From positions 1-38,365 of the forward strand of contig CASDOQ010000049.1 of assembly GCA_949282345.1 (NCBI GenBank): DNA of 38,365 nt, in the 5' to 3' direction. The DNA is from an uncultured bacterium. GTDB lineage: Bacteria; Bacillota; Clostridia; Oscillospirales; CAG-272. Both the position numbers and the translations under genes were made by a program. The notes beneath the pieces were generated by a model. It made no database searches and had not been told where the DNA came from. It worked only from the letters and a program-made list of their open reading frames with translations. This document shows positions 16,062 to 25,365 of the stretch, in pieces (positions within the stretch are counted from its first letter, which is position 1; the number at the start of each line of letters is the position of its first letter).

Positions 16062-17246
16062 ATGAAAGAATTTGAACTGAAATACGGCTGCAATCCCAAT
16101 CAGAAGCCTGCAAGAATTCTGATGCAGAACCGCGATGATCTCCCGATTGAAATTCTGAACGGAAAGCCGGGATACATCAATTTTTTGGACGCCTTGAATT
16201 CCTGGCAGCTGGTCCGGGAGCTGAAGAACGCGATCGGTCTTCCCGCAGCTGCTTCCTTCAAACACGTCAGTCCCACCTCCGCCGCAGTCGGCATTCCGCT
16301 TCCCGAGCAGTTAAAAAAGGCATGTTTTGCAGATGACGTTGCAGGACTGGACGATTCCCCTCTGGCCTGCGCCTACGCAAGAGCACGCGGAACCGACCGC
16401 ATGTGCTCTTTCGGAGACTGGGTGGCCCTGTCCGACGTCTGTGACGAAACCACCGCGCTCATGATCAAGCGGGAGGTATCTGACGGAATCATTGCACCCG
16501 GATATACGCCGGAAGCACTGGAGATTCTCAAAAGTAAGCGCAAGGGCGGATACAACATCGTTCGGATCGATCCCGATTATGTTCCGGAAGAAACAGAGCG
16601 CAAGCAGGTCTTCGGTATCACCTTTGAGCAAGGCAGAAATACCCTGCGGATCGATCGTTCTCTTCTTTCCGATATCGTGACCGAAAATAAAAGCCTGCCG
16701 GAAAGCGCGGTGCGCGACCTGCTCCTGTCGCTCATTACACTGAAGTACACGCAGTCCAACTCGGTTTGTTACGCCTATGGCGGTCAGGCCATCGGAGTCG
16801 GTGCCGGACAGCAATCCAGAATTCACTGCACCCGCCTGGCGGGCGGAAAAGCCGACACCTGGTTTTTGCGCCAGCACAGTAAGGTTTTGGCCCTTCCTTT
16901 CCGCCCGGATCTTAGTCGCCCGGATCGGGACAATGTCATTGACGGCTATATCAATAAAAACGAAGAGGATGTTTGCGCGGACGGCAACTGGCAAAAGTAT
17001 TTTACCAGCCGGCCGGAGCCGCTGACGGCAGAGGAGTGCAGAGAGTATCTTGCCGGTATTGACGGTGTGTCCCTCGGTTCAGATGCCTTTTTTCCGTTCA
17101 GCGACAATATTGAACGCGCCAAACGCAGTGGCGTGCGGTATGTTGCGGAGCCGGGCGGCTCTATCCGCGACGACGCTGTGATCGATTGCTGTAATCGGTA
17201 CGGCATGGTGATGGCATTCACCGGGGTGCGGCTTTTCCATCACTGA
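16062..17246 (+). CDS. purV: AICAR formyltransferase, stand-alone (PurV)
   Basis: The enzyme formylates AICAR with 10-formyl-THF. At 394 residues it corresponds only to the C-terminal transformylase half of PurH; the MGS-like cyclohydrolase half is absent. The start LKYGCNPNQKPARI and the active-site Lys-His in ASFKHVSPTSAAVG are clear, and SNSVCYAYGGQAIGVGAGQQ is the family signature. It lies directly behind purO. Its substrate is both a pathway intermediate and the by-product of HisF from the divergent operon, and is the ZMP sensed by the leader riboswitch. The 116 bp to purD hold no gene. Confidence 0.94.
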   Translation: MKEFELKYGCNPNQKPARILMQNRDDLPIEILNGKPGYINFLDALNSWQLVRELKNAIGLPAAASFKHVSPTSAAVGIPLPEQLKKACFADDVAGLDDSPLACAYARARGTDRMCSFGDWVALSDVCDETTALMIKREVSDGIIAPGYTPEALEILKSKRKGGYNIVRIDPDYVPEETERKQVFGITFEQGRNTLRIDRSLLSDIVTENKSLPESAVRDLLLSLITLKYTQSNSVCYAYGGQAIGVGAGQQSRIHCTRLAGGKADTWFLRQHSKVLALPFRPDLSRPDRDNVIDGYINKNEEDVCADGNWQKYFTSRPEPLTAEECREYLAGIDGVSLGSDAFFPFSDNIERAKRSGVRYVAEPGGSIRDDAVIDCCNRYGMVMAFTGVRLFHH

Positions 17247-17362
17247 TCCGCTTGCCGCGGCACGGGAAACCGCCGACCGGCAAAAAACCGTCCGAAGAGG
17301 GGAGCCGATCGGCCCGGTTTGCATTCTTTTATCTGTAACATAACGAAAGGCAGGATCTGAAA

Positions 17363-18631
17363 ATGAAGATACTTGTGGTCGGCGGCGGCGGGCGCGAGCA
17401 CGCCATCATCCGAAAACTGAAGGAAAATGCGTCGGTAACAACCGTTTATGCACTTCCCGGAAACGGCGGCATCGCATCGGATGCCGTCTGTATTCCCATC
17501 GGCGCCTGTGAGATCGACCGGATCGTGGAGTTTGCCGTCACATCAAAGATCGATTTTGCCGTCGTATCGCCGGACGACCCCCTGGTACTCGGATGTGTGG
17601 ACAGGCTGGAGGATGCGGGAATCCCCTGCTTTGGTCCCCGTGCGAACGCGGCAGTGATTGAAGGAAGTAAAATTTTTGCCAAAGATCTGATGAAGAAGTA
17701 CGGCATTCCGACGGCCGCCTATGAAGTATTTGACAGCATGGAGCAGGCGCTCGCATATGTCGAAACCGCTCCTTTGCCCACCGTCATCAAGGCGGATGGG
17801 CTGGCGCTCGGGAAAGGGGTCACCGTTGCCATGACAAGGGAAGAGGCAAGAGGCGCTGTCCGGGAAGCCATGCAGGACAAAAAGTTCGGCAGTAGCGGCG
17901 AGCGGATCGTCATAGAAGAATTTCTCGAGGGGCCGGAGGTATCGGTGCTTGCCTTTACAGACGGAAAGACCGTCAAGCCGATGGTTTCCTCCATGGATCA
18001 CAAACGGATCGGAGAAAATGACTCGGGTCCGAACACGGGCGGCATGGGCGCCATTGCGCCGAATCCCTTCTATACGCCGGAAATTGCGGAGCGGTGTCTG
18101 CGGGAAATCTTCCTGCCGACCGTTGCCGCCATGAACGCGGAGGGGCGTCCCTTCCGCGGATGCCTGTATTTCGGTCTGATGCTGACCCCGAACGGCCCGA
18201 AGGTCATCGAATACAATTGCCGTTTCGGGGATCCCGAAACACAGGCGGTGCTTCCTCTTCTGGAGAGCGATCTGCTGACCGTGATGCAGGCAACCTCCGC
18301 CGGAACGCTTGCAGATACCGAGGTCCGCTTCAGCACCGGCGCCTCCTGTTGTGTCGTGATGGCTTCCAAAGGCTATCCGCGTTCCTATGAGAAGGGATTT
18401 GAAATTCATCTCCCGACCGCGCTGACCGATTCGGTCTTTGTTTCAGGCGCCACCCTGCGGGACGGAAAGCTGCTGACCGGCGGAGGCAGAGTACTGGGCG
18501 TCACTGCCGTGGAGGATACCCTCCGGAAAGCCGTCTTGACGGCATATCGGAAGCTGTCGGAGATTTCTTTTCAAAACGCCTATTACAGAAAAGATATCGG
18601 AAAAAAAGCCCTGACATACACGGAGGTATAA
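17363..18631 (+). CDS. purD: GAR synthetase
   Basis: PurD ligates glycine to phosphoribosylamine with ATP. It is an ATP-grasp enzyme of 422 residues. The N-terminus KILVVGGGGREHAIIRKL is the family signature. The ATP-grasp core shows KADGLALGKGVTVA, IEEFLEGPEVSVLAFTDG and the metal-site FRGCLYFGLMLT with EYNCRFGDPETQ. A Shine-Dalgarno-like AAAGG-CAGGA lies before ATG 17363. The stop is two bases from the GTG start of purL, so the pair is probably translationally coupled. Confidence 0.96.
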   Translation: MKILVVGGGGREHAIIRKLKENASVTTVYALPGNGGIASDAVCIPIGACEIDRIVEFAVTSKIDFAVVSPDDPLVLGCVDRLEDAGIPCFGPRANAAVIEGSKIFAKDLMKKYGIPTAAYEVFDSMEQALAYVETAPLPTVIKADGLALGKGVTVAMTREEARGAVREAMQDKKFGSSGERIVIEEFLEGPEVSVLAFTDGKTVKPMVSSMDHKRIGENDSGPNTGGMGAIAPNPFYTPEIAERCLREIFLPTVAAMNAEGRPFRGCLYFGLMLTPNGPKVIEYNCRFGDPETQAVLPLLESDLLTVMQATSAGTLADTEVRFSTGASCCVVMASKGYPRSYEKGFEIHLPTALTDSVFVSGATLRDGKLLTGGGRVLGVTAVEDTLRKAVLTAYRKLSEISFQNAYYRKDIGKKALTYTEV

Positions 18632-18632
18632 G

Positions 18633-21600
18633 GTGATTTACAGGATCTATGTAGAAAAAAAGCCGGGACTTGCTCAGGAAGCCGACAGTCTGTACAAAGA
18701 GGCCGTTTCCTTTTTGGGGGTTTCCGGGCTGCAGAGGGTCAGAATTCTGAATCGGTATGACGCGGAGAATATTTCGGAGGAGTTGTTCTCCTATGCCCGA
18801 AAAACTGTTTTTTCCGAGCCGCAACTGGACACGGTCACAGAGGATTTTGATCCCGGCGACGGTATCGCTTTTGCCGTAGAATATCTTCCGGGACAGTTTG
18901 ACCAGCGTGCCGATTCGGCGGCGCAGTGCATCCAGCTGATCTCCAAATCCGAACGCCCGATCATCCGCACCGCAAAAATTTATATTCTTTACGGCTCGCT
19001 TTCCGAATCCGATGTTGCAAAAATCAAAAAATACGTCATCAATCCGGTGGAGGCAAGAGAAGCGTCGTTTGCACTCCCCGCAACGCTGAAGGTCAGCGAT
19101 CCCGCCCCGGGAGAGGTCAAGGTGCTGACCGGCTTCACAAAGCTCGGCCGCACGGAGCTGGAAGCCTTTCTCCGCGACTATGCGCTGGCGATGGATCTTG
19201 ACGATCTTCTCTTCTGCCGCGACTATTTTGCGTCGGAAAAGCGGGATCCGACCGTTACCGAAATTCGGATGATCGATACCTATTGGTCGGATCATTGCAG
19301 GCATACCACCTTCCTCACGGTCATTGACAGCGTAACCTTTGCGGATCCCCTGCTTCAAAAGACCTATGAAGAATACCTCTCCCTCCGGGAAAAGCTCGGA
19401 AGGAAAAAGCCGGTTTGCCTAATGGACATCGCTACCATTGCCGTCAAGGAGCTGCAAAACCGCGGAAAACTGGAACGCTTGGATGAAAGTGATGAGATCA
19501 ATGCCTGCACCGTGAAAATTGAGGTCGAGGCGGATGGAGTCAAGGAACCGTGGCTTCTGCTCTTCAAGAATGAGACGCACAATCATCCGACGGAGATCGA
19601 ACCGTTCGGGGGCGCGGCCACCTGCATCGGCGGCGCCATCCGTGACCCTCTTTCGGGTCGCTCGTATGTTTACGGTGCCATGCGTATTACCGGCGCCGCC
19701 GATCCGACCGCTCCGATCGACAGCACCATCCGGGGGAAGCTGCCGCAGCGTAAGATCGTGACGGGCGCCGCCGCCGGGTATTCCTCCTACGGCAACCAGA
19801 TCGGTCTTGCGACCGGCATAGTAGATGAGATCTATCATCCCGGATATGCGGCAAAGCATATGGAGATCGGCGCCGTGATCGCCGCGTCTCCCGCCTGCAA
19901 TGTCCGGCGGGAGACGCCCGCTCCGAACGACGTGGTCATTCTGCTCGGCGGAGCCACCGGACGCGACGGTTGCGGCGGGGCAACCGGCTCCTCCAAATCG
20001 CACACCGAAAAATCACTGGAAACCTGCGGTGCGGAGGTGCAGAAGGGAAATGCGCCGGAAGAGCGCAAATTGCAGCGTCTGTTCCGCAATCCCGAAGCGT
20101 GCCGGATGATCAAAAGATGCAATGACTTCGGCGCCGGCGGCGTTTCGGTTGCAATCGGCGAATTGGCGGATGGACTCGAAATACAGCTGGACAGGGTCCC
20201 GAAAAAATACGAGGGTCTGGACGGCACCGAGCTCGCCATCAGCGAAAGCCAGGAACGAATGGCGGTCGTGGTGGAGGCAGGGGACGTCGATGGCTTCTTA
20301 GAGCTTGCCCATGCCGAAAATCTGTCGGCAACGCCGGTGGCAAAGGTCATTGCGGAGCCGAGGCTCGTGATGGATTGGAACGGGCAGAGAATTGTCGACA
20401 TTCGCCGCGATTTTCTGAACTCCAACGGCGCCGAAAAGCATATCCGCATCCGAACGGCTCGCCCCGTGATCGCGGAAAAAACGCTATGCGGAAGCTTTTC
20501 CGAAAACTATGAGAAACTTGCCGCAGATCTGAACATCTGTTCCAAGCGCGGTCTTTCCGAACGCTTTGATTCCACCATCGGAGCCGGAACGGTGCTCATG
20601 CCCTTTGGCGGAAGCAATCAGCTGACGCCGATTCAGGCGATGGTGCAAAAGATCCCGACAGAGCGGAAGCATACCGACGACTGCTCGCTGATGGCCTACG
20701 GATATAATCCTTTGATCGCGGAAAAAAGCCCGTATCACGGTGCGTATCTCGCGGTTGTCGAATCGGTCTGCAAGCTGATCGCTTCGGGCGCGGATTTCCG
20801 GGACGTCTATCTGACCTTTCAGGAGTATTTCAAGCACCCGGGGAAAGACGGCGAACGCTGGGGAGAACCCCTGAGCGCTCTGCTCGGCGCCATGAAGGCA
20901 CAACTGGAGCTTGGCATTGCCGCGATCGGCGGAAAAGACTCGATGAGCGGTACTTTTGAAGATCTGGACGTTCCTCCCACGCTGGTCTCCTTTGCGGTCA
21001 CGACCTCAAAAACCGATCGCATCGTGTCTCCCGAATTCAAGGCCGCCGGGCACAGCGTCATCCTGATAAAACCCGAGCAGACGCCGGATCATCTGCCGAA
21101 GACCCCGTCCCTGCTTTCGGTATTTTCCACGGTATCGGAGCTTCTTCGGACGGGGAAAGCGGTCGCTTGCTATACTCCCGGCATGGGCGGAATTGCCGAA
21201 GCGGTGATGAAGATGTGCTTCGGAAACGGATGGGGATTCAGCTTTTCCGATACGCTGACGCCGGAGGAAATTTTCGGTTATTGCTATGCCGGCTTCCTTC
21301 TGGAGGTTACAGAGCCGCTGCCGGAGTATCTTCTGATCGGTCGGATCACGGACGCGCCGGAAATCCGATATCAGGACAGCGAAATTCCGCTCTCCCGGTT
21401 GCTCCGGAACTACGAGGAAAAGCTGGAGGATGTTTATCCGTGTAACATACAGAATAGCGGAGCCGTACCTGAGACATTCTCTTTCTCTGCGGAAGACCGA
21501 CCGGCCCCTGCCGTCAGAATCGCCAAACCGCGTGTGCTGATTCCTGTCTTTCCGGGCACCAATTGCGAGTATGATTCCGCAAAGGCGGTTGCGGACGCGG

Positions 21601-22322
21601 GCGCGCTGCCTGAAATTGCCGTGATCAACAACCGCAGTGCCGGCGACATCGGAAGAAGTATTGAAGAGATCGCCCGCAAGCTGAGGCAGTCGCAGATCGT
21701 CTTTCTTCCCGGCGGCTTCTCCGGCGGAGACGAGCCGGACGGCAGCGGAAAATTCATTACCGCCTTTTTCCGAAATCCGGAGATCCGGGAGGCTGTTTCC
21801 GATCTCTTGGATCACCGGGACGGGCTGATGTGCGGGATCTGTAACGGATTCCAGGCACTGATCAAGCTGGGGCTGGTTCCCTACGGAAAAATCATCGATA
21901 CCGATGCCGGCTGTCCTACGCTGACCTATAATACCATTGCGCGCCACCAGTCGAAAATCGTGCGCACGCGGATTGCCTCCAACAAATCTCCGTGGCTGGC
22001 GCTGACGCAGGTCGGCGAGATCATCCATGTTCCGATTTCCCACGGAGAGGGAAGATTCCTTGCGGATGAAAGCTTGATCCGGGCGCTGGCCGCCAACGGT
22101 CAGATCGCAACGCAGTATGTCGATCCCGACGGGAGAGCGAGCAATGACATCCGCTTCAATCCCAATGATTCCGCCTTCGCCATCGAGGGAATTACCTCCC
22201 CGGACGGCAGAGTCTTTGGAAAAATGGGACACAGCGAGCGCATTGGCGCGGGTCTTTACCGGAATGTTCCCGGTAACTATGACATCAGGATGTTTGAGTC
22301 GGCCGTTCAATATTTCCGATAA
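18633..22322 (+). CDS. purL: FGAM synthase, single-chain
   Basis: PurL converts FGAR to FGAM with ATP and glutamine. This 1,229-residue chain fuses the PurS-like N-terminal part, two ATP-binding synthase halves and a C-terminal class I glutaminase, so no purS or purQ is needed. Seen are YWSDHCRHTTF (about 210-220), FKNETHNHPTEIEPFGGAAT, a second synthase block SDTLTPEEIFGYC, and the glutaminase starting near residue 966 (LIPVFPGTNCEYD) with nucleophile C1070 in CGICNGFQ. It starts at GTG 18633, six bases after GGAGG. This large form is typical of Clostridia. It is the last pur gene; purB, purA and purK are not in the window. Confidence 0.96.
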   Translation: MIYRIYVEKKPGLAQEADSLYKEAVSFLGVSGLQRVRILNRYDAENISEELFSYARKTVFSEPQLDTVTEDFDPGDGIAFAVEYLPGQFDQRADSAAQCIQLISKSERPIIRTAKIYILYGSLSESDVAKIKKYVINPVEAREASFALPATLKVSDPAPGEVKVLTGFTKLGRTELEAFLRDYALAMDLDDLLFCRDYFASEKRDPTVTEIRMIDTYWSDHCRHTTFLTVIDSVTFADPLLQKTYEEYLSLREKLGRKKPVCLMDIATIAVKELQNRGKLERLDESDEINACTVKIEVEADGVKEPWLLLFKNETHNHPTEIEPFGGAATCIGGAIRDPLSGRSYVYGAMRITGAADPTAPIDSTIRGKLPQRKIVTGAAAGYSSYGNQIGLATGIVDEIYHPGYAAKHMEIGAVIAASPACNVRRETPAPNDVVILLGGATGRDGCGGATGSSKSHTEKSLETCGAEVQKGNAPEERKLQRLFRNPEACRMIKRCNDFGAGGVSVAIGELADGLEIQLDRVPKKYEGLDGTELAISESQERMAVVVEAGDVDGFLELAHAENLSATPVAKVIAEPRLVMDWNGQRIVDIRRDFLNSNGAEKHIRIRTARPVIAEKTLCGSFSENYEKLAADLNICSKRGLSERFDSTIGAGTVLMPFGGSNQLTPIQAMVQKIPTERKHTDDCSLMAYGYNPLIAEKSPYHGAYLAVVESVCKLIASGADFRDVYLTFQEYFKHPGKDGERWGEPLSALLGAMKAQLELGIAAIGGKDSMSGTFEDLDVPPTLVSFAVTTSKTDRIVSPEFKAAGHSVILIKPEQTPDHLPKTPSLLSVFSTVSELLRTGKAVACYTPGMGGIAEAVMKMCFGNGWGFSFSDTLTPEEIFGYCYAGFLLEVTEPLPEYLLIGRITDAPEIRYQDSEIPLSRLLRNYEEKLEDVYPCNIQNSGAVPETFSFSAEDRPAPAVRIAKPRVLIPVFPGTNCEYDSAKAVADAGALPEIAVINNRSAGDIGRSIEEIARKLRQSQIVFLPGGFSGGDEPDGSGKFITAFFRNPEIREAVSDLLDHRDGLMCGICNGFQALIKLGLVPYGKIIDTDAGCPTLTYNTIARHQSKIVRTRIASNKSPWLALTQVGEIIHVPISHGEGRFLADESLIRALAANGQIATQYVDPDGRASNDIRFNPNDSAFAIEGITSPDGRVFGKMGHSERIGAGLYRNVPGNYDIRMFESAVQYFR

Positions 22323-22329
22323 GGAAATT

Positions 22330-22569
22330 TTTCAGCAAGAACCTAGGGAGTACACGGTCGGAGAGATCCTGCTCGCTACCGAAGGAAGCCTTGCTCCCGT
22401 ATCCTGCCTGGAAGGAGAAACGAATCTCTGTCCGAGATGCGGCGAATGCACCACATTATTTGTGTGGGAAGGTCTGCAAAGGGTCGAAACAGCTTACCTG
22501 AACAGTATTACGTTGCAAGACATCTTGGACAGACAATCGGAAGAAGCGGGCAATAACTACAATATTTAA
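22330..22569 (+). pseudogene. C-terminal remnant of an Rrf2-family (CymR/IscR-like) regulator
   Basis: Beginning just after purL, the frame reads EYTVGEILLATEGSLAPVSC, a run typical of the second half of Rrf2 regulators. The cysteine-rich NLCPRCGECTTLFVWEGL and a closing SITLQDILD follow. Only about 75 residues are left of the usual 140-150. The winged-helix DNA-binding half is missing, and there is no start codon with a Shine-Dalgarno site: the frame simply emerges from the end of purL. It can hardly be a functional regulator. Neighbouring sulfur genes (metY remnant, cysK, mnmA remnant) suit a CymR- or IscR-like origin. Confidence 0.8.
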
Positions 22570-22580
22570 TATAGATGATC

Positions 22581-22610
22581 GGGAGGCAAAACACTGCCTC
22601 CCAAAAAAAA
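22581..22610. repeat. Hairpin followed by an A-tract
   Basis: GGGAGGC (22581-22587) pairs perfectly with GCCTCCC (22596-22602), then A8 follows. It has the look of a terminator but lacks T residues on the 3' side of either strand. An AT-rich promoter-like stretch and TTGACA (22639-22644) come next, just before the metY remnant. Confidence 0.45.
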
Positions 22611-22644
22611 TTAAAATTCAAAATTCTTATAAAACCTATTGACA

Positions 22645-23496
22645 AAGCCGAATACCAAGCTTCTCTACGCCGAGACGCTCGGCAATCCCAATTCCAACGT
22701 AATGGTTCTGAGAGCTATCGCGGATATTGCGCACAAGCACGGGATTCCGTTGATCGTGGACAACGCGTTTGCCACCCCGTTTTTGCTTCGTCCGATCGAA
22801 TACGGCGTCGATGTAGTTGTACATTCCGCGACGAAATTCATTGGCGGGCACGGAACGGTAATGGGTGGTGTGATCGTAGATGCAGGAAAATTCGATTGGG
22901 CACAGAACGATAAATTCCCCGGTCTTTCCAAGCCGAATCCTTCCTATCACGGCGTTGTTTTCACGCAAGCGGTCGGAAATCTCGCCTATATCATCAAGAT
23001 CAGGACCACGCTTCTCCGGGATCAGGGCGCAACGATCTCGCCGTTCAATTCTTTCCTTCTTTTGCAGGGGCTTGAAACGCTTTCACTTCGGGTAGAACGC
23101 CATACCGAGAATGCCCTGAAAGTGGTTGACTACCTGAAGAATCATCCGCAGGTCGACAAGGTCAACCATCCCTCGCTTGCGACGGGGCGGGCCAAAGAGC
23201 TGTATGACGCTTATTTCCCGAACGGCGCGGCTTCGATCTTCACTTTTGAAGTCAAGGGAACGGCAGAAGATGCCAAGAAGTTTACCGAGAGTCTGAAACT
23301 CTTCTCGCTCCTTGCCAATGTTGCCGATGTCAAATCGCAGGTCATTCATCCGGCTTCCACCACACACAGTCAACTCGATGAAAAGGAACTGCTGGCGTCG
23401 GAGATCACGCCGACAACCGTCCGCCTTTCCATCGGAACCGAGCATGTCGACGATATCATCGCCGACCTTGCGCAGGGCTTTGAAGCGATCATGTGA
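22645..23496 (+). pseudogene. metY: N-terminally deleted O-acetylhomoserine sulfhydrylase (metY)
   Basis: The frame matches the Cys/Met-metabolism PLP enzyme family from LLYAETLGNPNSNVMVLRAI to the C-terminus. The PLP lysine is in VHSATKFIGGHGTVMGG. About 285 codons remain of about 425; the first third, which carries the Tyr/Arg that hold PLP phosphate and the substrate-stacking Tyr, is absent. Upstream is an AT-rich, promoter-like stretch, not coding sequence, and the only available start (TTG 22639) has no Shine-Dalgarno site. I infer an internal deletion joining the leader to the middle of the gene. The remaining frame is undamaged, so the event looks recent. An assembly join is an alternative. 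Confidence 0.82.
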
Positions 23497-23611
23497 GGGG
23501 AGCGCTATGAAAACGGGACTGGATTTTCGATGTTTGCGTTCGCGGAAAACAGAAAAGATCGCCGAATAACGCTGAATAACATGGAAAATCGTATTTGAAA
23601 GGAATGATTTT

Positions 23612-24544
23612 ATGTCTAAGATTTATACGTCTGCCGATCAGTTGATCGGAAAAACTCCGCTTCTGGAACTTACACATCTTGAAAAGAAATTCGGTCTCAA
23701 AGCCAAAATCGTTGCGAAACTCGAATACTTTAACCCGGCGGGCTCGGTAAAAGACAGAATTGCCAAAGCCATGATCGATGAAGCCGAAGCATCCGGCAAA
23801 CTGAAAGAGGGCTCGGTCATTATTGAACCCACTTCGGGCAACACGGGGATCGGTCTTGCATCCGTGGCGGCGGCAAGAGGATACCGTATGATTCTGACAA
23901 TGCCCGAGACGATGTCGGTAGAACGCCGTCAGCTCATCAAGGCATACGGCGCCGAGATCGTCCTTACCGAAGGAGCAAAAGGAATGAAAGGCGCGATCGC
24001 GAAGGCAAACGAGCTTGCCGCCGAGATCCCGAACAGTTTTATTCCCGGGCAGTTTGTCAATCCTGCCAATCCGACGGCTCACCGAGAGCATACCGGCCCT
24101 GAAATCTGGGAAGATACCGATGGGAAAGTCGATATCTTTGTTGCCGGCGTCGGTACGGGCGGAACCTTGACCGGCGTGGGGGAATACCTGAAATCCAAAA
24201 ATCCCGACGTTCGGGTCGTAGCCGTAGAACCGGTCACCTCCGCCGTGCTTTCCACCGGGGTTGCCGGGCCGCACAAGATCCAGGGGATCGGCGCGGGATT
24301 TGTACCCGAGGTGCTCAATACGAAGGTCTACGACGAGATCATTCCCGTTTCCAATGAAGACGCTTTCGCTACCGGGAAGGCCATCGGAAAGAATGAAGGC
24401 GTTCTGGTCGGCATTTCTTCGGGGGCCGCGGCTTTTGCCGCGATCGAACTTGCCAAGCGCCCGGAGAATGAAGGAAAAACCATTGTTGTTCTCCTTCCCG
24501 ATACGGGGGACAGATATCTTTCCACTGCATTGTTTGCCGACTGA
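23612..24544 (+). CDS. cysK: Cysteine synthase A
   Basis: CysK makes cysteine from O-acetylserine and sulfide. It is a fold-type II PLP enzyme of 310 residues, full length. K47 in [11 protein letters not shown] is the PLP lysine, [11 protein letters not shown] binds substrate, and [15 protein letters not shown] is the phosphate-binding loop. GISSGAAA near the end carries the serine that contacts PLP nitrogen. AAAGGA lies before ATG 23612. It sits between two broken genes yet is itself intact. The 115 bp before it contain only a possible 20-codon ORF (23507-23569) without a recognisable product. Confidence 0.96.
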   Translation: MSKIYTSADQLIGKTPLLELTHLEKKFGLKAKIVAKLEYFNPAGSVKDRIAKAMIDEAEASGKLKEGSVIIEPTSGNTGIGLASVAAARGYRMILTMPETMSVERRQLIKAYGAEIVLTEGAKGMKGAIAKANELAAEIPNSFIPGQFVNPANPTAHREHTGPEIWEDTDGKVDIFVAGVGTGGTLTGVGEYLKSKNPDVRVVAVEPVTSAVLSTGVAGPHKIQGIGAGFVPEVLNTKVYDEIIPVSNEDAFATGKAIGKNEGVLVGISSGAAAFAAIELAKRPENEGKTIVVLLPDTGDRYLSTALFAD

Positions 24545-24550
24545 AAACGT

Positions 24551-24647
24551 CCGGCATCTGAAAACCGATGCCGGGCTCGGAAAAGGAAAAGGGACGGCGC
24601 GGGGAGCGCGCAACGGGGATTTTCGCGGATCCTGACGCTACAGGATC
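24551..24647 (+). other. Structured spacer between cysK and ywlG
   Basis: Two perfect hairpins occur: CCGGCATC/GATGCCGG (24551-24558 with 24567-24574) and GATCCTG/CAGGATC (24628-24634 with 24641-24647). CGGGG (24614-24618) and a downstream CCCCG can enclose the second. No T-tract follows either. The stretch to 24728 is GC-rich and non-coding. I cannot match it to a known RNA family. Confidence 0.4.
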
Positions 24648-24728
24648 GGCTCTCGCGCCCCCGTGGAGGCTGACGGGAAAAGCGGTGCCGGAAAAGGACG
24701 ACAGATCTTTCATGAAAGGAAAAATCAA

Positions 24729-25277
24729 ATGGACGGGCTTTATGAAGAGGTAAAACGGGCGACCGAGGAACTTTTATCCGTCGCAAAACTGGAAAAAGGA
24801 GATCTTCTTGTCGTAGGATGTTCCTCCAGTGAAATCACAGGTGCGACGATCGGGACCGATTCAAAGCCCGAAACGGCAAGAGAAGTTTTTTCGGGCATTT
24901 ATGATCTCTTGAAAGAAAAAGGAATTTTTCTGGCGGCGCAGTGCTGTGAGCATCTGAACCGGGCGCTCGTCGTCGAGCGGGCCTATGCCAAGGCCCATGA
25001 TCTGGAGATCGTCAACGCCGTTCCGCAACCGAAAGCGGGCGGCTCCTTTGCCACCGCCGCCTATCGGGGCTTTGAAGATCCCGTGCTCGTCGAGACGGTC
25101 CGTGCCGATGCAGGGCTTGATATCGGCGGGACGCTGATCGGAATGCACTTAAAAAGAGTTGCCGTTCCGGTAAGGCTTTCGAGCGATCGCGTCGGAGAAG
25201 CAGTTTTGATCGCCGCCAGAACCAGGCCGAAATACGTCGGCGGCGCAAGAGCCGTGTATGATGAGGATCTTGCATAA
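24729..25277 (+). CDS. ywlG: UPF0340 / TIGR01440 family protein (YwlG-like)
   Basis: This is a 182-residue soluble protein of a widespread Bacillota family with no proven function. Recognised blocks are GDLLVVGCSSSEITGATIGT (about 22-41), FLAAQCCEHLNRALVVER in the middle, and VPVRLSS with a final GGARAVYDEDL. The C-C-E-H cluster and the CSSSE motif are conserved and could form a small catalytic or metal site. ATG 24729 is chosen for the AAAGGA Shine-Dalgarno site eight bases before it; codons upstream of it in frame do not resemble the family. It sits between cysK and the mnmA remnant. Confidence 0.9.
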   Translation: MDGLYEEVKRATEELLSVAKLEKGDLLVVGCSSSEITGATIGTDSKPETAREVFSGIYDLLKEKGIFLAAQCCEHLNRALVVERAYAKAHDLEIVNAVPQPKAGGSFATAAYRGFEDPVLVETVRADAGLDIGGTLIGMHLKRVAVPVRLSSDRVGEAVLIAARTRPKYVGGARAVYDEDLA

Positions 25278-25365
25278 AAGTACGAAAAAGCGCGTGGAAG
25301 ATCCTTTCTTCGGCGCATCTATCGCGGTAAGGGAGATTTTGGCGGGTTACCAAGGGTGATATGCG

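Noticed and set aside
21006..22310. 434-codon open frame antisense to purL
   Set aside because: It is a shadow of the conserved C-terminal part of purL with low-complexity product.
22581..22610. Terminator after the Rrf2 remnant
   Set aside because: The perfect hairpin is followed by A8, not T residues, and on the minus strand it is not followed by T residues either.
22639..23496. Functional short MetY starting at TTG 22639
   Set aside because: No Shine-Dalgarno site, and the missing N-terminal third holds essential PLP and substrate residues.
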